A stretch of DNA of 64,000 nt from Cellvibrio sp. KY-GH-1. GTDB lineage: Bacteria > Pseudomonadota > Gammaproteobacteria > Pseudomonadales > Cellvibrionaceae. The notes below the pieces were generated by a model. The model ran no database searches. It was not told where the DNA came from and worked only from the letters and a program-made list of their open reading frames with translations. A program made the translations under genes and the position numbers. The stretch covers positions 744,001 through 808,000 of the forward strand of contig NZ_CP031728.1 in NCBI RefSeq assembly GCF_008806975.1, in the 5' to 3' direction. Positions within the stretch are counted from its first letter, which is position 1. The number at the start of each line of letters is the position of its first letter. Of this stretch, positions 28,414-39,208 are shown in pieces.

Positions 28414-29328
28414 ATGACTTCGCCGTTAATTAATAAATTCGTTGTTGTCGGAATTGGTTTGATTGGTGGCAGTCTTGCAACCGGTTTGAAGCAGCGCGGT
28501 GGCTGTGCCGAAGTTATTGGTATCGCCCGGAAGGCAGAAACTTGTAAAGAAGCCGTAGATTTCGGGGTTGTTGATCGCGCCTACACATCTGTGCAGGAAA
28601 TCGCTCATGAGCTAACGGCGGGCGATGTTATTTTTATTGCTGTTCCCACCCTTTCGGTAACCTCAGTTTTTGAAGAAATTAAACAGTGCGTTTCTAGCGA
28701 AGTGACAATTACCGATGGGGCGAGCGTCAAGGGCAGTGTTCGCGTTGCTGCTGAAGGCGTGTTCGGATCGGTTCCTCCGCAGCTGGTATTAGGGCATCCT
28801 ATTGCAGGATCAGAGAAGAGTGGTGTCACTGCCGCAAACCCGAATTTGTACGAACGTCATCGCATAATTTTGACTCCATTAGAGACGACAAGTACCGCAC
28901 ATTTGGATCTTGTTAGTCGCATGTGGCAGGTGGTGGGTGCTGAAGTGTTGTCAATGTCGGTAGAGGAGCACGATGAAGTGCTCGGAGCTACGAGTCACTT
29001 GCCACATGTGATTGCTTATTCGCTTGTAGATACCTTGGCGCAAGATATTAATAACCCCAATATTTTTCGCTATGCCGCCGGTGGTTTCCGTGATTTTACC
29101 CGTATAGCATCTAGCGATCCCGTGATGTGGCACGACATTATGAAAGCCAACAAGTCTGCCATTTTGAAGTCTATGGACCTGTTTATTGATAATTTATCCC
29201 GGTTGCGCAAAGGAATTGAGCAGGGTGACAGCGATTATTTGTTGGATGTCTTTAGTCGTGCAAAGGAAGCTAGAGATGAGTTCACTCTGATGCTTGCTAA
29301 GCGCCAGGCCGTGCCCAAAGAGGATTAG
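28414..29328 (+). CDS. tyrA: Prephenate dehydrogenase, monofunctional
   Basis: Oxidatively decarboxylates prephenate to 4-hydroxyphenylpyruvate for tyrosine. This 304-residue protein has the NAD loop VVVGIGLIGGSLATGL, and the active-site blocks LGHPIAGSEKSGV and VLGATSHLPHVIAYSL, plus AAGGFRDFTRIASSDP. In Pseudomonas the counterpart is fused to AroA (EPSP synthase); here the protein stops after the TyrA domain and no aroA follows. hisC, which lies between pheA and tyrA there, is also missing. It starts 5 bases after pheA. Confidence 0.94.
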   Translation: MTSPLINKFVVVGIGLIGGSLATGLKQRGGCAEVIGIARKAETCKEAVDFGVVDRAYTSVQEIAHELTAGDVIFIAVPTLSVTSVFEEIKQCVSSEVTITDGASVKGSVRVAAEGVFGSVPPQLVLGHPIAGSEKSGVTAANPNLYERHRIILTPLETTSTAHLDLVSRMWQVVGAEVLSMSVEEHDEVLGATSHLPHVIAYSLVDTLAQDINNPNIFRYAAGGFRDFTRIASSDPVMWHDIMKANKSAILKSMDLFIDNLSRLRKGIEQGDSDYLLDVFSRAKEARDEFTLMLAKRQAVPKED

Positions 29329-29384
29329 CGTGGCGTTATGAAGGTGCCCAAACTTTCAGGAATAAACTTAGAAAGAATTAGTCA

Positions 29385-29413
29385 TTAAACCTTGCGTTGT
29401 GGACCTATATAAT
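29385..29413 (+). promoter_or_regulatory. Likely promoter of cysDN
   Basis: A perfect TATAAT (29408-29413) lies 61 bases before cysD, with TTAAAC (29385-29390) 17 bases upstream as a weak -35. A weak -35 is expected if an activator such as CysB is needed; no CysB site can be recognised by eye. Confidence 0.5.
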
Positions 29414-29474
29414 CGCTGCTGATTTTTAAACACTTTTGTAAGTCCAACGCTGTTTTCATATTGGTATTTATTGA

Positions 29475-30383
29475 ATGTCAAACTACAACTTGACTCACCT
29501 CAAGCAACTTGAAGCTGAAAGTATCCATATCATCCGTGAAGTTGCGGCTGAATTTGATAATCCGGTAATGCTTTATTCTATTGGTAAAGATTCTGCGGTG
29601 ATGATGCACCTCACCATGAAAGCATTCTTTCCCGGTAAGCCGCCCTTTCCATTGATGCATGTGGATACCACATGGAAGTTTCGCGAAATGATTGAGTTTC
29701 GCGACCAACGTGTGAAAGATCTCGGCTGGGATTTGATTGTACATATCAATCAGGAAGGGGTTGACATGGGCGTTGGTCCGTTCACTCACGGAAGCGCCAA
29801 GCACACCGATATCATGAAGACGCAGTCGTTAAAACAGGCGCTTAACAAATACGGTTTTGATGCAGCTTTTGGTGGTGCTCGTCGCGATGAGGAAAAGTCG
29901 CGTGCAAAAGAGCGTGTCTATTCTTTCCGCGATAAAAACCATCGTTGGGATCCGAAAAACCAACGTCCAGAGCTGTGGAACATTTATAACGGCAAAGTGG
30001 ACAAAGGTGAAAGCATTCGTGTATTCCCTCTGTCCAACTGGACTGAGCTGGATATATGGCAGTACATCCATTTGGAAAATATCCCCATTGTTCCTCTGTA
30101 TTTTGCTGCCAAGCGCCCAGTAGTGGAGCGCGACGGTGTAATGATTATGGTTGATGATGATCGTATGCCGATTGCCCCGGATGAAAAAGTGGAAGAAAAA
30201 ATGGTTCGTTTCCGTACCTTGGGTTGTTATCCGTTGACTGGTGCGGTGGAGTCAGAGGCAACTACGCTGCCTGAAATCATTCAGGAAATGCTATTGACCA
30301 CTACATCAGAGCGTCAGGGCAGGGTTATCGATCACGACAGCTCTGGCTCCATGGAAAAGAAAAAGCAGGAAGGTTATTTCTGA
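29475..30383 (+). CDS. cysD: Sulfate adenylyltransferase subunit 2
   Basis: The 302-residue ATP pyrophosphatase subunit of ATP sulfurylase makes adenosine-5'-phosphosulfate from sulfate and ATP. The PP-loop is [28 protein letters not shown] and [15 protein letters not shown] are family blocks, and the C-terminus holds [15 protein letters not shown]. It works as a complex with CysN, encoded 49 bases downstream, in assimilatory sulfate reduction. Confidence 0.97.
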   Translation: MSNYNLTHLKQLEAESIHIIREVAAEFDNPVMLYSIGKDSAVMMHLTMKAFFPGKPPFPLMHVDTTWKFREMIEFRDQRVKDLGWDLIVHINQEGVDMGVGPFTHGSAKHTDIMKTQSLKQALNKYGFDAAFGGARRDEEKSRAKERVYSFRDKNHRWDPKNQRPELWNIYNGKVDKGESIRVFPLSNWTELDIWQYIHLENIPIVPLYFAAKRPVVERDGVMIMVDDDRMPIAPDEKVEEKMVRFRTLGCYPLTGAVESEATTLPEIIQEMLLTTTSERQGRVIDHDSSGSMEKKKQEGYF

Positions 30384-30432
30384 TTTTCTGTGCCCCTGTT
30401 TTTATACGCATTGCGAATGAATAGAGAATTTT

Positions 30433-31851
30433 ATGAGTCATCAGTCAGAATTAATTGCGCAAGACATTAATGCTTATCTTGCGCAGCATGAGCAAAAAGA
30501 GCTGTTGCGTTTTTTAACCTGCGGTAGTGTAGATGATGGCAAGAGCACCCTGATAGGTCGCTTGTTGCACGATTCCAAAATGATTTACGAAGATCAGTTG
30601 GAAGCGATTAAATCCGATAGCGTGAAGCATGGCACTACCGGTGAAAAAATTGATTTGGCGTTGTTGGTGGATGGTTTGCAAGCGGAGCGCGAGCAGGGCA
30701 TCACTATCGATGTTGCCTACAGATATTTCTCCACCTCCAAACGTAAATTTATTATTGCCGATACCCCAGGTCATGAGCAGTACACACGCAACATGGCAAC
30801 AGGTGCATCTACTTGCGATCTTGCGATTATTTTGATAGATGCACGTTATGGTGTGGTTACTCAAACCCGTCGTCACAGTTACATCGCTTCACTGTTGGGC
30901 ATTAAGCATATCGTTGTTGCTGTTAACAAAATGGATTTGCTCAACTTTGATGAGGCAGCCTTCGAAAAAATCAAATCAGACTATCAACTATTTTCCAGCA
31001 AGCTGGGTATGAAAGATGTAATTTTCGTGCCTATTTCAGCGTTGGACGGCGATAATGTGGTAAATCGCTCAGAGCGTGCGCCTTGGTATAAAGGACAAAC
31101 GCTGATGGAAATTCTTGAAACTGCTCCAATCGCTGGCGATAAAAACTTTGCGGATTTCCGCTTTCCGGTTCAATACGTAAACCGCCCAAATCTCGATTTC
31201 CGTGGTTTTTGTGGCAATGTGGCTTCTGGTGTCGTAAAGGTCGGCGATCAGGTTCGCGTGTTGCCCTCAGGTAAAACCAGTCACGTTAAATCGATTGTAA
31301 CCTTCGACGGAAATCTGGAGGAGGCGTTTGGTGGGCAGGCTGTTACGTTGACATTGACTGATGAAGTAGATGTTAGTCGCGGTGATATGCTGGTTTTGGC
31401 GAAGGACAATGTTCCTCAGTCAAACCACTTGCACGCGCATTTAGTATGGATGACTGAAAAAGCGTTGACGCCCGGTGCTGAATATTGGTTCAAATTCGCC
31501 AGCAAAATGGTAACAGGTGAGGTTGAAGCGATTAGTTGCCGCATCGATGTAAATACGCAAGAGGAGACCAGTGTTAATCAACTGCAGTTGAATGATATTG
31601 CGATTGTGGATTTATTATTAACCCAGCCAGTTGTTGCGGATGCTTACAAACATAATCGTGCAACGGGTGCATTTATTGTCATTGATCGTTTAACCAACCT
31701 GACAGTTGGTGCGGGCATGGTTATTGATCAATTGGCTTCAAAATCTGTAGTGCAAACTAATTTCAGTGAGTTTGAATTAGAGTTGAATGCACTGATTCGC
31801 AAACATTTCCCGCATTGGGGTGCCACTGATTTAAAAAGCCTGTTGAAGTAA
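30433..31851 (+). CDS. cysN: Sulfate adenylyltransferase subunit 1 (GTPase)
   Basis: The GTP-hydrolysing regulatory subunit that drives APS formation with CysD. It has 472 residues, matching E. coli CysN (475) and lacking the fused APS kinase (CysC) found in Pseudomonas CysNC, so cysC must be elsewhere. G1 is GSVDDGKST (31-39), G3 DTPGHE (110-114), G4 NKMD (165-168). Domain II/III beta-barrels follow. A very strong terminator ends the operon. Confidence 0.96.
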   Translation: MSHQSELIAQDINAYLAQHEQKELLRFLTCGSVDDGKSTLIGRLLHDSKMIYEDQLEAIKSDSVKHGTTGEKIDLALLVDGLQAEREQGITIDVAYRYFSTSKRKFIIADTPGHEQYTRNMATGASTCDLAIILIDARYGVVTQTRRHSYIASLLGIKHIVVAVNKMDLLNFDEAAFEKIKSDYQLFSSKLGMKDVIFVPISALDGDNVVNRSERAPWYKGQTLMEILETAPIAGDKNFADFRFPVQYVNRPNLDFRGFCGNVASGVVKVGDQVRVLPSGKTSHVKSIVTFDGNLEEAFGGQAVTLTLTDEVDVSRGDMLVLAKDNVPQSNHLHAHLVWMTEKALTPGAEYWFKFASKMVTGEVEAISCRIDVNTQEETSVNQLQLNDIAIVDLLLTQPVVADAYKHNRATGAFIVIDRLTNLTVGAGMVIDQLASKSVVQTNFSEFELELNALIRKHFPHWGATDLKSLLK

Positions 31852-31872
31852 TAATTTAATTACTTGCTGTGA

Positions 31873-31913
31873 AATAAAAAGGCCCTGGCTGAGAAGTCAG
31901 GGCCTTTTTATTT
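31873..31913 (+). terminator. Terminator after cysDN
   Basis: A long near-perfect inverted repeat: AAATAAAAAGGCCCTG paired with CAGGGCCTTTTTATTT around a loop of about 10 bases. The A/T flanks make it usable in both directions. Confidence 0.9.
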
Positions 31914-32073
31914 CACATTTTTTTAATAGGAAATGTAAGAGATTTCGTACAGCACAAATGGTTGATCTCTGCTGTTTGCAAATTTCTATTCTGCCTATCT
32001 TGTGCTGGTGCTTGACCCTAGTGGGTTTGCGCAAAAGTATCTCTTAAAACATTTCTGAACAAGGAGTTTAGCC

Positions 32074-32388
32074 ATGAAGGCATTGTTGACTGTTGTTTCT
32101 TTGGTGGTGTTGATGTTGGGTGGTGTATCTACAGCGCTTGCAGTTGAGGGTGTGTCCGTTGCAAAACCGGCGAAAGCTGAAGTTGTTGTTCCCAAGAACG
32201 TTGTAAACATTAACACCGCTGATGCCCAGGAATTGACCAAGCTGAAAGGTGTTGGTGAAAAGAAAGCCGAGGCGATTATTGCCTGGCGCACTGAGAATGG
32301 CGGCTTCAAGACCGTAGATGATTTACTGGAGGTTAAAGGTATTGGTGAGGCGACACTAGAGGCAAATCGCGAAAACATCAGTATCTAA
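32074..32388 (+). CDS. comEA: ComEA-like helix-hairpin-helix DNA-binding protein
   Basis: This 104-residue secreted protein has a signal peptide (residues 1-23, ending at ALA-V), a short linker, and a double helix-hairpin-helix domain: INTADAQELTKLKGVGEKKAEAIIAWR, then FKTVDDLLEVKGIGEATLE. ComEA proteins bind double-stranded DNA in the periplasm during natural transformation and ratchet it inwards. It is a stand-alone gene with its own terminator; together with the pilin-like gene near 0.5 kb it hints at competence, but that is inference. ATG 32074 has AAGGAG upstream. Confidence 0.87.
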   Translation: MKALLTVVSLVVLMLGGVSTALAVEGVSVAKPAKAEVVVPKNVVNINTADAQELTKLKGVGEKKAEAIIAWRTENGGFKTVDDLLEVKGIGEATLEANRENISI

Positions 32389-32452
32389 GTGGATTGTCCG
32401 TGTCGCACGGTGTTAGAGAATGAATTTTGCGGCAATATTTGCTTTAATAGTG

Positions 32453-32477
32453 GCCCGGATTTGATCCGGGCTTTTTT
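32453..32477 (+). terminator. Terminator between comEA and pyrF
   Basis: GCCCGGAT (32453-32460) and ATCCGGGC (32464-32471) form an 8-bp stem with a 3-base loop followed by six T residues. Only 20 bases separate it from pyrF, so it could also act as an attenuator in the pyrF leader. Confidence 0.85.
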
Positions 32478-32496
32478 ATTTTTGCGAGGTTAAAAA

Positions 32497-33198
32497 ATGT
32501 CCTCTATGGGTCCTAGAATCGTTGTAGCTATGGATTTTGACAATGCAGATCAATGCTTGGCGATGGCAAAGCGGCTCTCCCCCTCTGATTGCCGGCTGAA
32601 GGTGGGCAAAGAGTTGTTTACCGCATGTGGCCCTAAAATTGTAGAGCAACTGATGTCGCTCGGTTTTTCTGTATTTCTCGATTTGAAGTTCCATGACATT
32701 CCAAATACTACAAGTAAAGCTGTAAAAGCTGCCGCAGATTTGGGCGTGTGGATGGTTAATGTGCACGCTTCTGGTGGTGAGCGTATGCTAAATGCTGCAA
32801 GAAACGCATTGGAGCAAAGCGGAAAGTATAAACCTTTGTTGATCGCCGTAACGGTTTTGACCAGTATGGAGGCGGTTGATTTGCAAGGTGTAGGTATAGA
32901 TCGCACACCTGAAGAGCAGGTAATGAGATTGGCACGATTAACGCATAACTGTGGGCTGGATGGAATTGTGTGTTCTGCTCAGGAGGCTCAAATGATGCGC
33001 AATCAGTTTGGTCGCGATTTCTGTCTGGTTACGCCCGGTATACGTCTTGAATCTTCTCCCGCGGATGATCAACGCCGCACGCTAACTCCCGCTGCGGCCA
33101 TTGCTGCGGGTAGTAGCTATTTGGTTATCGGTCGCCCGATTACTCAGTCCCCAGATCCCATTTTAACTTGTAAAACGATTATTCAGTCGCTTGCATGA
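32497..33198 (+). CDS. pyrF: Orotidine 5'-phosphate decarboxylase
   Basis: Final step of UMP synthesis. This 233-residue protein has the catalytic signature [10 protein letters not shown] (62-71) with the Lys/Asp pair, substrate blocks KVGKELF and [17 protein letters not shown], and the C-terminal [17 protein letters not shown] 32497 has GCGAGG upstream. Its stop overlaps potential early cmk ATGs, consistent with translational coupling of two pyrimidine-nucleotide genes. Confidence 0.96.
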   Translation: MSSMGPRIVVAMDFDNADQCLAMAKRLSPSDCRLKVGKELFTACGPKIVEQLMSLGFSVFLDLKFHDIPNTTSKAVKAAADLGVWMVNVHASGGERMLNAARNALEQSGKYKPLLIAVTVLTSMEAVDLQGVGIDRTPEEQVMRLARLTHNCGLDGIVCSAQEAQMMRNQFGRDFCLVTPGIRLESSPADDQRRTLTPAAAIAAGSSYLVIGRPITQSPDPILTCKTIIQSLA

Positions 33199-33221
33199 TG
33201 AACACTTCTGAGGAGTGGAAT

Positions 33222-33902
33222 ATGACCAATCAGCGATTTCCTACCGTAATTACAATTGATGGGCCGAGTGGATCAGGCAAAGGAACTCTCAGTCAAATGT
33301 TAGCTCGCCAATTGGGTTATAACTTGCTTGATAGTGGCGCTTTATATCGGTTAGTAGCGCTAGCCAGCATGAAAAGGGGGGTCAATTTAGCCGACGAGCA
33401 ACTGGTTGCACCGGTGGCTTTGGCTTTGAACGTTAAGTTTCTAGTTTCTGAGAATGCCACGAGCATCATTCTTGATGGTGAGGATGTAACTGATGCAATT
33501 CGTCAAGAAGTGGTTAGCATGGGTGCTTCTCAGATTGCTGCGCATCCCACGGTGCGTTCTGCGTTACTCGAACGACAGCGTGTGTTCGCAACCACTCCAG
33601 GCTTAGTGGCAGACGGACGAGATATGGGAACTGAGGTTTTCCCTGATGCGTCTGTAAAAATCTTCTTGACTGCGAGTGCTGAGGCTCGCGCAGAGCGTCG
33701 CTTTAAGCAGTTGCAGCGCAAAGGCGAAGCTGTAGACAAAGCTAATTTGATTGCAGATATCCGTGAGCGCGATGAGCGTGATTCAAAACGTGCGGTATCG
33801 CCACTTAAACCTGCGGTAGACGCCACAATTATTGACAGCACGGATATGAGTATAGAGCAGGTTTTTGCTAGGATGCTGTCGCTAATCAAGCAGGCTGTTT
33901 GA
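33222..33902 (+). CDS. cmk: Cytidylate kinase
   Basis: Phosphorylates CMP and dCMP. This 226-residue protein has the P-loop IDGPSGSGKGTLSQ, the CMP-binding LDSGALYR, VADGRDMGTEVFPDA and the lid region RERDERDSKRAVSPL. I start at ATG 33222 because AGGAG is at 33211-33215 and the length then equals the family's; ATG 33195/33198 would overlap pyrF and add nine residues. In most gammaproteobacteria cmk sits directly before rpsA; here four sugar-nucleotide genes intervene. Confidence 0.96.
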   Translation: MTNQRFPTVITIDGPSGSGKGTLSQMLARQLGYNLLDSGALYRLVALASMKRGVNLADEQLVAPVALALNVKFLVSENATSIILDGEDVTDAIRQEVVSMGASQIAAHPTVRSALLERQRVFATTPGLVADGRDMGTEVFPDASVKIFLTASAEARAERRFKQLQRKGEAVDKANLIADIRERDERDSKRAVSPLKPAVDATIIDSTDMSIEQVFARMLSLIKQAV

Positions 33903-34050
33903 TGGTCGTAGATCTTGTCAACAAACAGTAAAACAACTTCTTTAGTTTGCACAAGGCTGGTTAGCCAGGGCTGGAATTTTTTGTAGATAGTGAATAACTA
34001 AATCACAACAGCGGGCTTGGATATAGTTATTTTTCAGATGGGATTCATAT

Positions 34051-35403
34051 ATGACCTTAACTTGTTTTAAAGCCTATGATATTCGTGGAAAGTTGGGTGA
34101 AGAACTCAACGAAGACATTGTGTACAGAATCGGTCGTGCATATGCCCAATACATTAAACCAAAAAATGTGGTTGTAGGGGGAGATGTTCGGCTTACCAGT
34201 AAAGCACTAAAAACCGCTTTAAGTAACGGTTTGCGCGATGAAGGTGTCGATGTAATTGATATTGGTATGGCAGGAACCGAAGAAATTTATTTCGCCACCA
34301 GTCATCTGAAAACTGATGGCGGTATTGAAATTACCGCCAGCCATAACCCGATTGATTACAACGGCATGAAGTTAGTAAGAGCCGGGTCAAAGCCGATTAG
34401 CGGAGATACCGGTTTAAACGATATAAAAAGGCTCGCTGAAGCCAATCAGTTTGCCGTTGCAGATTTTTCTGCTCGTGGTTCTCTCTCTGAAGTAAGCATC
34501 TTGGATGCTTATGTTCAGCATCTCTTGTCGTATGTTGATGTGTCTGCATTAAAACCTTTGCGACTTGTTGTAAATGCTGGCAATGGCGCTGCTGGGCACG
34601 TCATCGATGCAATTGAAAAATATTTGCCTTTCACGTTTATCAAAATTAATCATGAGCCTGATGGCACATTTCCTAATGGGATCCCCAATCCTTTATTGTT
34701 TGAAAATCGTGCCTCTACATCAGAGGCAGTACTTGAGCATGCTGCTGATATGGGTATTGCGTGGGATGGAGATTTTGATCGCTGCTTTTTGTTCGATGAG
34801 ACGGGGGAATTCACTGAAGGGTACTACATAGTAGGGTTATTGGCGGAGGCGTTTTTATTGAAAAACCCCGGCGCAAAAATTATTCATGATCCACGTTTAA
34901 CCTGGAACACGCTCGATATTGCCACTGTAAATGGTGGGCAAGCTATTCAATCAAAAACAGGTCATGCGTTTATCAAGGAGCGTATGCGCGCGGAGGATGC
35001 TGTTTATGGTGGTGAAATGAGTGCGCACCATTACTTTCGCGATTTCTTCTATTGCGATAGCGGTATGATTCCCTGGTTGCTAGTGTGCGAACTCTTATCC
35101 CGCAAGCAGGAAACATTGTCTTCAATGCTAGCCGATCGGATTGCGAAGTTCCCTTCACCGGGTGAAATTAATAGTCATGTGGCAGATGCAAAATTGGCAA
35201 TTGAAAAAGTGCTTGCTCATTATGAGTCCGATGCCCGGTTAATAGATAAAACTGATGGAATTAGCTTGGAGTTTGATGAATGGAGATTTAACCTAAGGAT
35301 GTCTAATACCGAGCCAGTTGTGCGCCTGAATGTAGAGAGCAGGGGTGATAAAAAACTGGTAGAACAGAAAACAGCAGAAGTCCTTAATTTACTTAATAGC
35401 TAA
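34051..35403 (+). CDS. manB: Phosphomannomutase (CpsG/ManB type)
   Basis: Converts mannose-6-phosphate to mannose-1-phosphate for GDP-mannose. This 450-residue protein closely resembles enterobacterial Cps[20 protein letters not shown] start, phosphoserine Ser98 in ITASHNP, metal loop DGDFDRCF, sugar loop [10 protein letters not shown] and phosphate loop RMSNTEP. It opens a four-gene block with galU, manC and ugd, all with short gaps. The 148 bases upstream presumably hold the promoter. Confidence 0.94.
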   Translation: MTLTCFKAYDIRGKLGEELNEDIVYRIGRAYAQYIKPKNVVVGGDVRLTSKALKTALSNGLRDEGVDVIDIGMAGTEEIYFATSHLKTDGGIEITASHNPIDYNGMKLVRAGSKPISGDTGLNDIKRLAEANQFAVADFSARGSLSEVSILDAYVQHLLSYVDVSALKPLRLVVNAGNGAAGHVIDAIEKYLPFTFIKINHEPDGTFPNGIPNPLLFENRASTSEAVLEHAADMGIAWDGDFDRCFLFDETGEFTEGYYIVGLLAEAFLLKNPGAKIIHDPRLTWNTLDIATVNGGQAIQSKTGHAFIKERMRAEDAVYGGEMSAHHYFRDFFYCDSGMIPWLLVCELLSRKQETLSSMLADRIAKFPSPGEINSHVADAKLAIEKVLAHYESDARLIDKTDGISLEFDEWRFNLRMSNTEPVVRLNVESRGDKKLVEQKTAEVLNLLNS

Positions 35404-35430
35404 CAAACAAATACCCGAAGGGCGACAACT

Positions 35431-36324
35431 ATGCAAGTTAAGAAAGCGGTGATTCCAGTAGCAGGTTTGGGAACTCGTATGCTTCCCGCAACCAAGGCTA
35501 TTCCCAAAGAAATGCTTCCGGTGGTTGATAAACCATTAATTCAATATGTTATCGAGGAAGCAGCAGCAGCCGGTATTAAAGAGATTGTTTTGGTCACTCA
35601 TGCGAGTAAGAATGCAATCGAAAACCACTTTGATACCAGCTTTGAATTAGAGGCTCAATTAGAAGCTCGCTTAAAACGTTCTTTACTTGCAGAAGTTCGT
35701 TCTATTACCCCACCTGGATTAACCGTAATTTCAGTGCGTCAGGCTGAGGCGAAGGGATTGGGGCATGCGATCTTGTGTGCGAAACCTGTAGTTGGAGATG
35801 AACCTTTTGCTGTGCTGTTGCCTGACGTACTGGTTGACAACGCGGAGTCTAATCTGAAGCAGGATAATCTAGCCGGCATGACTCGCCGATTTCAGGAGAC
35901 GGGCAATAGTCAGATTCTTGTTGAGCAGGTCCCTAATGACCAAGTTGATAAGTATGGTGTTGTTGATTGTTCCGGTGTTGAAATTCCATCGGGAAAAACA
36001 GCTGCTATCAAGGCGATGGTCGAAAAGCCTCCTGTTGATGAAGCCCCTTCAAACATGGCAATTGTGGGGCGCTACGTTCTTTCCAAGACCGTATGGGATT
36101 TACTAGCAAAGACTCAGCCCGGTGCCGGTGGTGAGATTCAATTAACGGATGCTCTAGACGCTTTATTGGGATTGGAGACTGTTGAGGCTTACCAGTTGGT
36201 TGGTCGTAGCCACGATTGCGGCACTAAATTGGGCTATTTGATGGCTAATGTTATTTATGGTGAGCGGCATAGTGATGTTGGAAATAATTTCAAGTCATTT
36301 TTGCAGAAACGTTTTTCGAATTAA
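35431..36324 (+). CDS. galU: UTP-glucose-1-phosphate uridylyltransferase
   Basis: Makes UDP-glucose. This 297-residue protein has the nucleotide-binding N-terminus [45 protein letters not shown] and the sugar-binding [21 protein letters not shown]. Its product feeds Ugd, two genes downstream. It lies 27 bases after manB, with AGGGCGAC upstream of the ATG. Confidence 0.96.
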   Translation: MQVKKAVIPVAGLGTRMLPATKAIPKEMLPVVDKPLIQYVIEEAAAAGIKEIVLVTHASKNAIENHFDTSFELEAQLEARLKRSLLAEVRSITPPGLTVISVRQAEAKGLGHAILCAKPVVGDEPFAVLLPDVLVDNAESNLKQDNLAGMTRRFQETGNSQILVEQVPNDQVDKYGVVDCSGVEIPSGKTAAIKAMVEKPPVDEAPSNMAIVGRYVLSKTVWDLLAKTQPGAGGEIQLTDALDALLGLETVEAYQLVGRSHDCGTKLGYLMANVIYGERHSDVGNNFKSFLQKRFSN

Positions 36325-36374
36325 TTCATTCCACTCAATATGGTTTGATGTAGCTATAGAATAAGGAGTGCTAA

Positions 36375-37793
36375 ATGATTATTCCCGTCGTTCTTGCAGG
36401 TGGCTCTGGAACCCGTTTATGGCCGATGTCTCGCCAGCATTACCCCAAACAACTACTAAAATTGTTTGGTGATAAAACAATGCTCCAGCAGACTATCGCC
36501 CGGCTTGACGGTGTTCCTAATCTTGCTCCGCCAATTGTGGTGTGTAACGAGGAGCATAGATTTATGGTGGCGGAGCAACTGCACGAGATTGGCCAGCCAA
36601 AGGCCTCTATTATTCTAGAGCCGGTTGCGCGTAATACAGCGCCCGCGTTAGCGCTGGCTGCGCTTCATGCGCGCTCACTCGCAGACAACCCAATTTTATT
36701 GGTGTTGTCTGCCGATCATATGATTAAAGACGTTAGTGCTTTTCACTCTGCACTGAATGATGCAATCGTTGCTGCGTTAGCAGGGCATTTGGCAACTTTC
36801 GGCGTTAATCCAACCAGACCGGAAACTGGGTATGGATACATTAAAACCCATCACGATTCTAAGCAGGCAGACGCAACCTTTTACCCGGTGACTCGGTTTG
36901 TGGAAAAGCCCGACTTGCCCACGGCTGAGAGATATTTAGCTGAGGGTTGTTATTATTGGAATAGCGGGATGTTTGTTTTTCAGACTGAAGTTTTTTTAAA
37001 GGAGTTGCAGGAGCAAAGTGCTGAGGTAGTGATCGCTGCTGAGCAGGCCAAGGTGTGGTCAGTGCAAGATCTCGATTTTATTCGTGTTGATAAAGATTCA
37101 TTTTCACAAGCACCCAACATTTCAATTGATTACGCGCTGATGGAGAAAAGCAGCAACGTAGTTTGTGTACCCTTTAGCGCAGGCTGGAGTGATGTTGGAG
37201 ACTGGAAATCATTTTGGGATCTTTCTGATAAAGATTCTGCTGGGAATAGCATTATCGGAGATGGTATCGATATAGGGTCTTCAAACACATTGGTGTTTTC
37301 TCAAGATAAGTTAGTGGCAACTCTGGGAGTTAACAATTTAATGATTGTCAACACTCCGGATGCAGTGTTGGTGGCGGATCAGTCGCAAGCCCAGCAAGTA
37401 AAGGCAATCATTGCGCAGATTGAAAAACAAAAGCGCTCGGAGCACCTGCAGCATCGTGAAATATATCGCCCATGGGGTTGTTATGATGCGATTGACACGG
37501 GGGATCGCTATCAGGTCAATCGGATTAGAGTAAAGCCCGGGGGTAGCTTATCCTTGCAGGTTCATCACCATCGTGCAGAGCACTGGATTGTGGTAAAGGG
37601 AACAGCTCTGGTTCAAAAGGGCGATCAAAATATGCTGCTCTCTGAAAATGAATCCACATATATTCCTGTGGGCACAAAACACAGGCTGAGTAACCCGGGT
37701 AAAATACCCCTAGAGATAATTGAAGTGCAGTCTGGCCCTTACCTTAAAGAAGATGATGTTATCCGTTACGAAGATAGCTATGGGCGATCCTAA
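36375..37793 (+). CDS. manC: Mannose-1-phosphate guanylyltransferase / mannose-6-phosphate isomerase
   Basis: This 472-residue two-domain enzyme of the AlgA/WbpW/CpsB type supplies GDP-mannose. The pyrophosphorylase domain (1-340) has VLAGGSGTRLWPMSR, FVEKPD and SIDYALMEK; the C-terminal cupin (360-470) holds YRPWGCYDAID, the metal-binding HHHRAEHWIVV and HRLSNPG. With ManB it forms a complete route from mannose-6-phosphate to GDP-mannose. ATG 36375 has AAGGAG at 36363-36368. Confidence 0.95.
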   Translation: MIIPVVLAGGSGTRLWPMSRQHYPKQLLKLFGDKTMLQQTIARLDGVPNLAPPIVVCNEEHRFMVAEQLHEIGQPKASIILEPVARNTAPALALAALHARSLADNPILLVLSADHMIKDVSAFHSALNDAIVAALAGHLATFGVNPTRPETGYGYIKTHHDSKQADATFYPVTRFVEKPDLPTAERYLAEGCYYWNSGMFVFQTEVFLKELQEQSAEVVIAAEQAKVWSVQDLDFIRVDKDSFSQAPNISIDYALMEKSSNVVCVPFSAGWSDVGDWKSFWDLSDKDSAGNSIIGDGIDIGSSNTLVFSQDKLVATLGVNNLMIVNTPDAVLVADQSQAQQVKAIIAQIEKQKRSEHLQHREIYRPWGCYDAIDTGDRYQVNRIRVKPGGSLSLQVHHHRAEHWIVVKGTALVQKGDQNMLLSENESTYIPVGTKHRLSNPGKIPLEIIEVQSGPYLKEDDVIRYEDSYGRS

Positions 37794-37825
37794 AAGGTTT
37801 TATTAATTTTGCTAGGGAGTAATTG

Positions 37826-39166
37826 ATGAAAGTAACAGTATTTGGTACCGGATACGTTGGTCTGGTTACAGGCGCGTGTTTGGCTGATGTTGGTCACGAG
37901 GTTCTATGTGTTGATATCGATCAACGAAAAGTAGATAACCTTAAGCAAGGTATAATTCCGATTTACGAGCCCGGTCTTGAGCCTGTCGTCAAGCAGGCAG
38001 TACAAAATGGCTTGTTGAATTTTACAACCGACATGGATCAGGCGGTTAACCATGGTGAAATACAGTTTATTGCTGTGGGTACACCCTCCGGAGAGGATGG
38101 CTCTGCGGATTTACAATATGTTGTAGCAGTTGCCAAGACGATTGGAGAGCGAATTAATTCTTACAAAGTTGTTGTCAATAAGTCGACGGTGCCTGTGGGT
38201 ACTGCAGAAATCGTTGAGGTTACCCTTGCTGAGCAGCTGCAAAAACGTGGATCTCAAATTGATTTTGATGTTGTTTCTAATCCTGAATTTTTAAAGGAAG
38301 GGGCGGCAGTTAATGACTTTATGAAACCCGATCGCATTGTCGTGGGAAGTAAAAGTACGCGCGCGGAGACGCTGATGCGTGAACTTTATGCTCCATTCAA
38401 CAGAAATCATGATCGAATGGTTTTCATGGATATTCGTTCGGCCGAGCTGACCAAATACGCGGCGAACGCCATGTTGGCAACCAAGATTAGTTTTATTAAT
38501 GAAATGGCTAACTTGGCTGAGCGCCTTGGTGCAGATATTGAAAAAGTTCGCAATGGCATTGGTGCTGATCCTCGCATTGGTTATCACTTTATTTACCCAG
38601 GCTGTGGGTACGGTGGTTCCTGTTTTCCAAAGGATGTTAAAGCTCTTATTAATATTGCGAAGAGTGTCGGTTACACCGCTGGTCTCATGGAGGCTGTGGA
38701 TGAAGTAAACGCAGCTCAAAAGGGTAAGTTATTCGAGTATGTAAGCGGCCATTTCGGTGGTGACCTGCGCGGTAAGGTTTTTGCGGTATGGGGCTTGTCA
38801 TTCAAGCCAAATACTGACGATATGCGCGAGGCACCCAGTCGTAACCTGATGGAAGCACTTTGGGCGCAAGGGGCCAAGGTGCAAGCCTATGATCCGGTTG
38901 CAATGGATGAAACCCAACATATATATGGGTTACGTGATGACCTGAAGCTTGTCGGTACCAAAGAGGCGGCGCTTGAGCGCGCCGATGCTTTAATTATCTG
39001 TACTGAGTGGAAAAACTTCAGGGCACCTAACTTCGAGCTAGTCAAATCAGCGTTAAAAGAGCCGGTTGTGTTTGATGGTAGAAATCTCTATGAGCCAGAG
39101 CGAATGGCTGGGTTGGGAATTAAGTATTACGCTGTTGGGCGCGGTCTCAGTGTTGCAAAGCGCTAA
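37826..39166 (+). CDS. ugd: UDP-glucose 6-dehydrogenase
   Basis: Oxidises UDP-glucose to UDP-glucuronate with two NAD+. The N-terminal Rossmann fold is [22 protein letters not shown], the catalytic cysteine Cys266 is in [11 protein letters not shown], and SKPEFL-type contact [14 protein letters not shown] is present. It has 446 residues from ATG 37826, which follows AGGGAG (37814-37819). As the last gene of the block it ends at a strong terminator. UDP-glucuronate serves acidic exopolysaccharide or, after decarboxylation, lipid A modification. Confidence 0.96.
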   Translation: MKVTVFGTGYVGLVTGACLADVGHEVLCVDIDQRKVDNLKQGIIPIYEPGLEPVVKQAVQNGLLNFTTDMDQAVNHGEIQFIAVGTPSGEDGSADLQYVVAVAKTIGERINSYKVVVNKSTVPVGTAEIVEVTLAEQLQKRGSQIDFDVVSNPEFLKEGAAVNDFMKPDRIVVGSKSTRAETLMRELYAPFNRNHDRMVFMDIRSAELTKYAANAMLATKISFINEMANLAERLGADIEKVRNGIGADPRIGYHFIYPGCGYGGSCFPKDVKALINIAKSVGYTAGLMEAVDEVNAAQKGKLFEYVSGHFGGDLRGKVFAVWGLSFKPNTDDMREAPSRNLMEALWAQGAKVQAYDPVAMDETQHIYGLRDDLKLVGTKEAALERADALIICTEWKNFRAPNFELVKSALKEPVVFDGRNLYEPERMAGLGIKYYAVGRGLSVAKR

Positions 39167-39177
39167 ATCTGCATCTA

Positions 39178-39208
39178 GGTGTCGGCCTTAAGGTCGGCAC
39201 CTTTTCTT
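39178..39208 (+). terminator. Terminator after ugd
   Basis: GGTGTCGGCC (39178-39187) pairs with GGTCGGCACC (39192-39201) around TTAA, with two G-T wobbles, then CTTTTCTT. Confidence 0.85.

Noticed and set aside
27280..29474. Frameshifted or remnant serC, hisC or aroA around pheA and tyrA
   Set aside because: The gaps are only 19, 5 and 146 bases and contain no recognisable fragment of these genes.
33960..34000. Weak hairpin with a T-run after cmk as a terminator
   Set aside because: The stem is only four base pairs with alternative pairings; not convincing enough to list.
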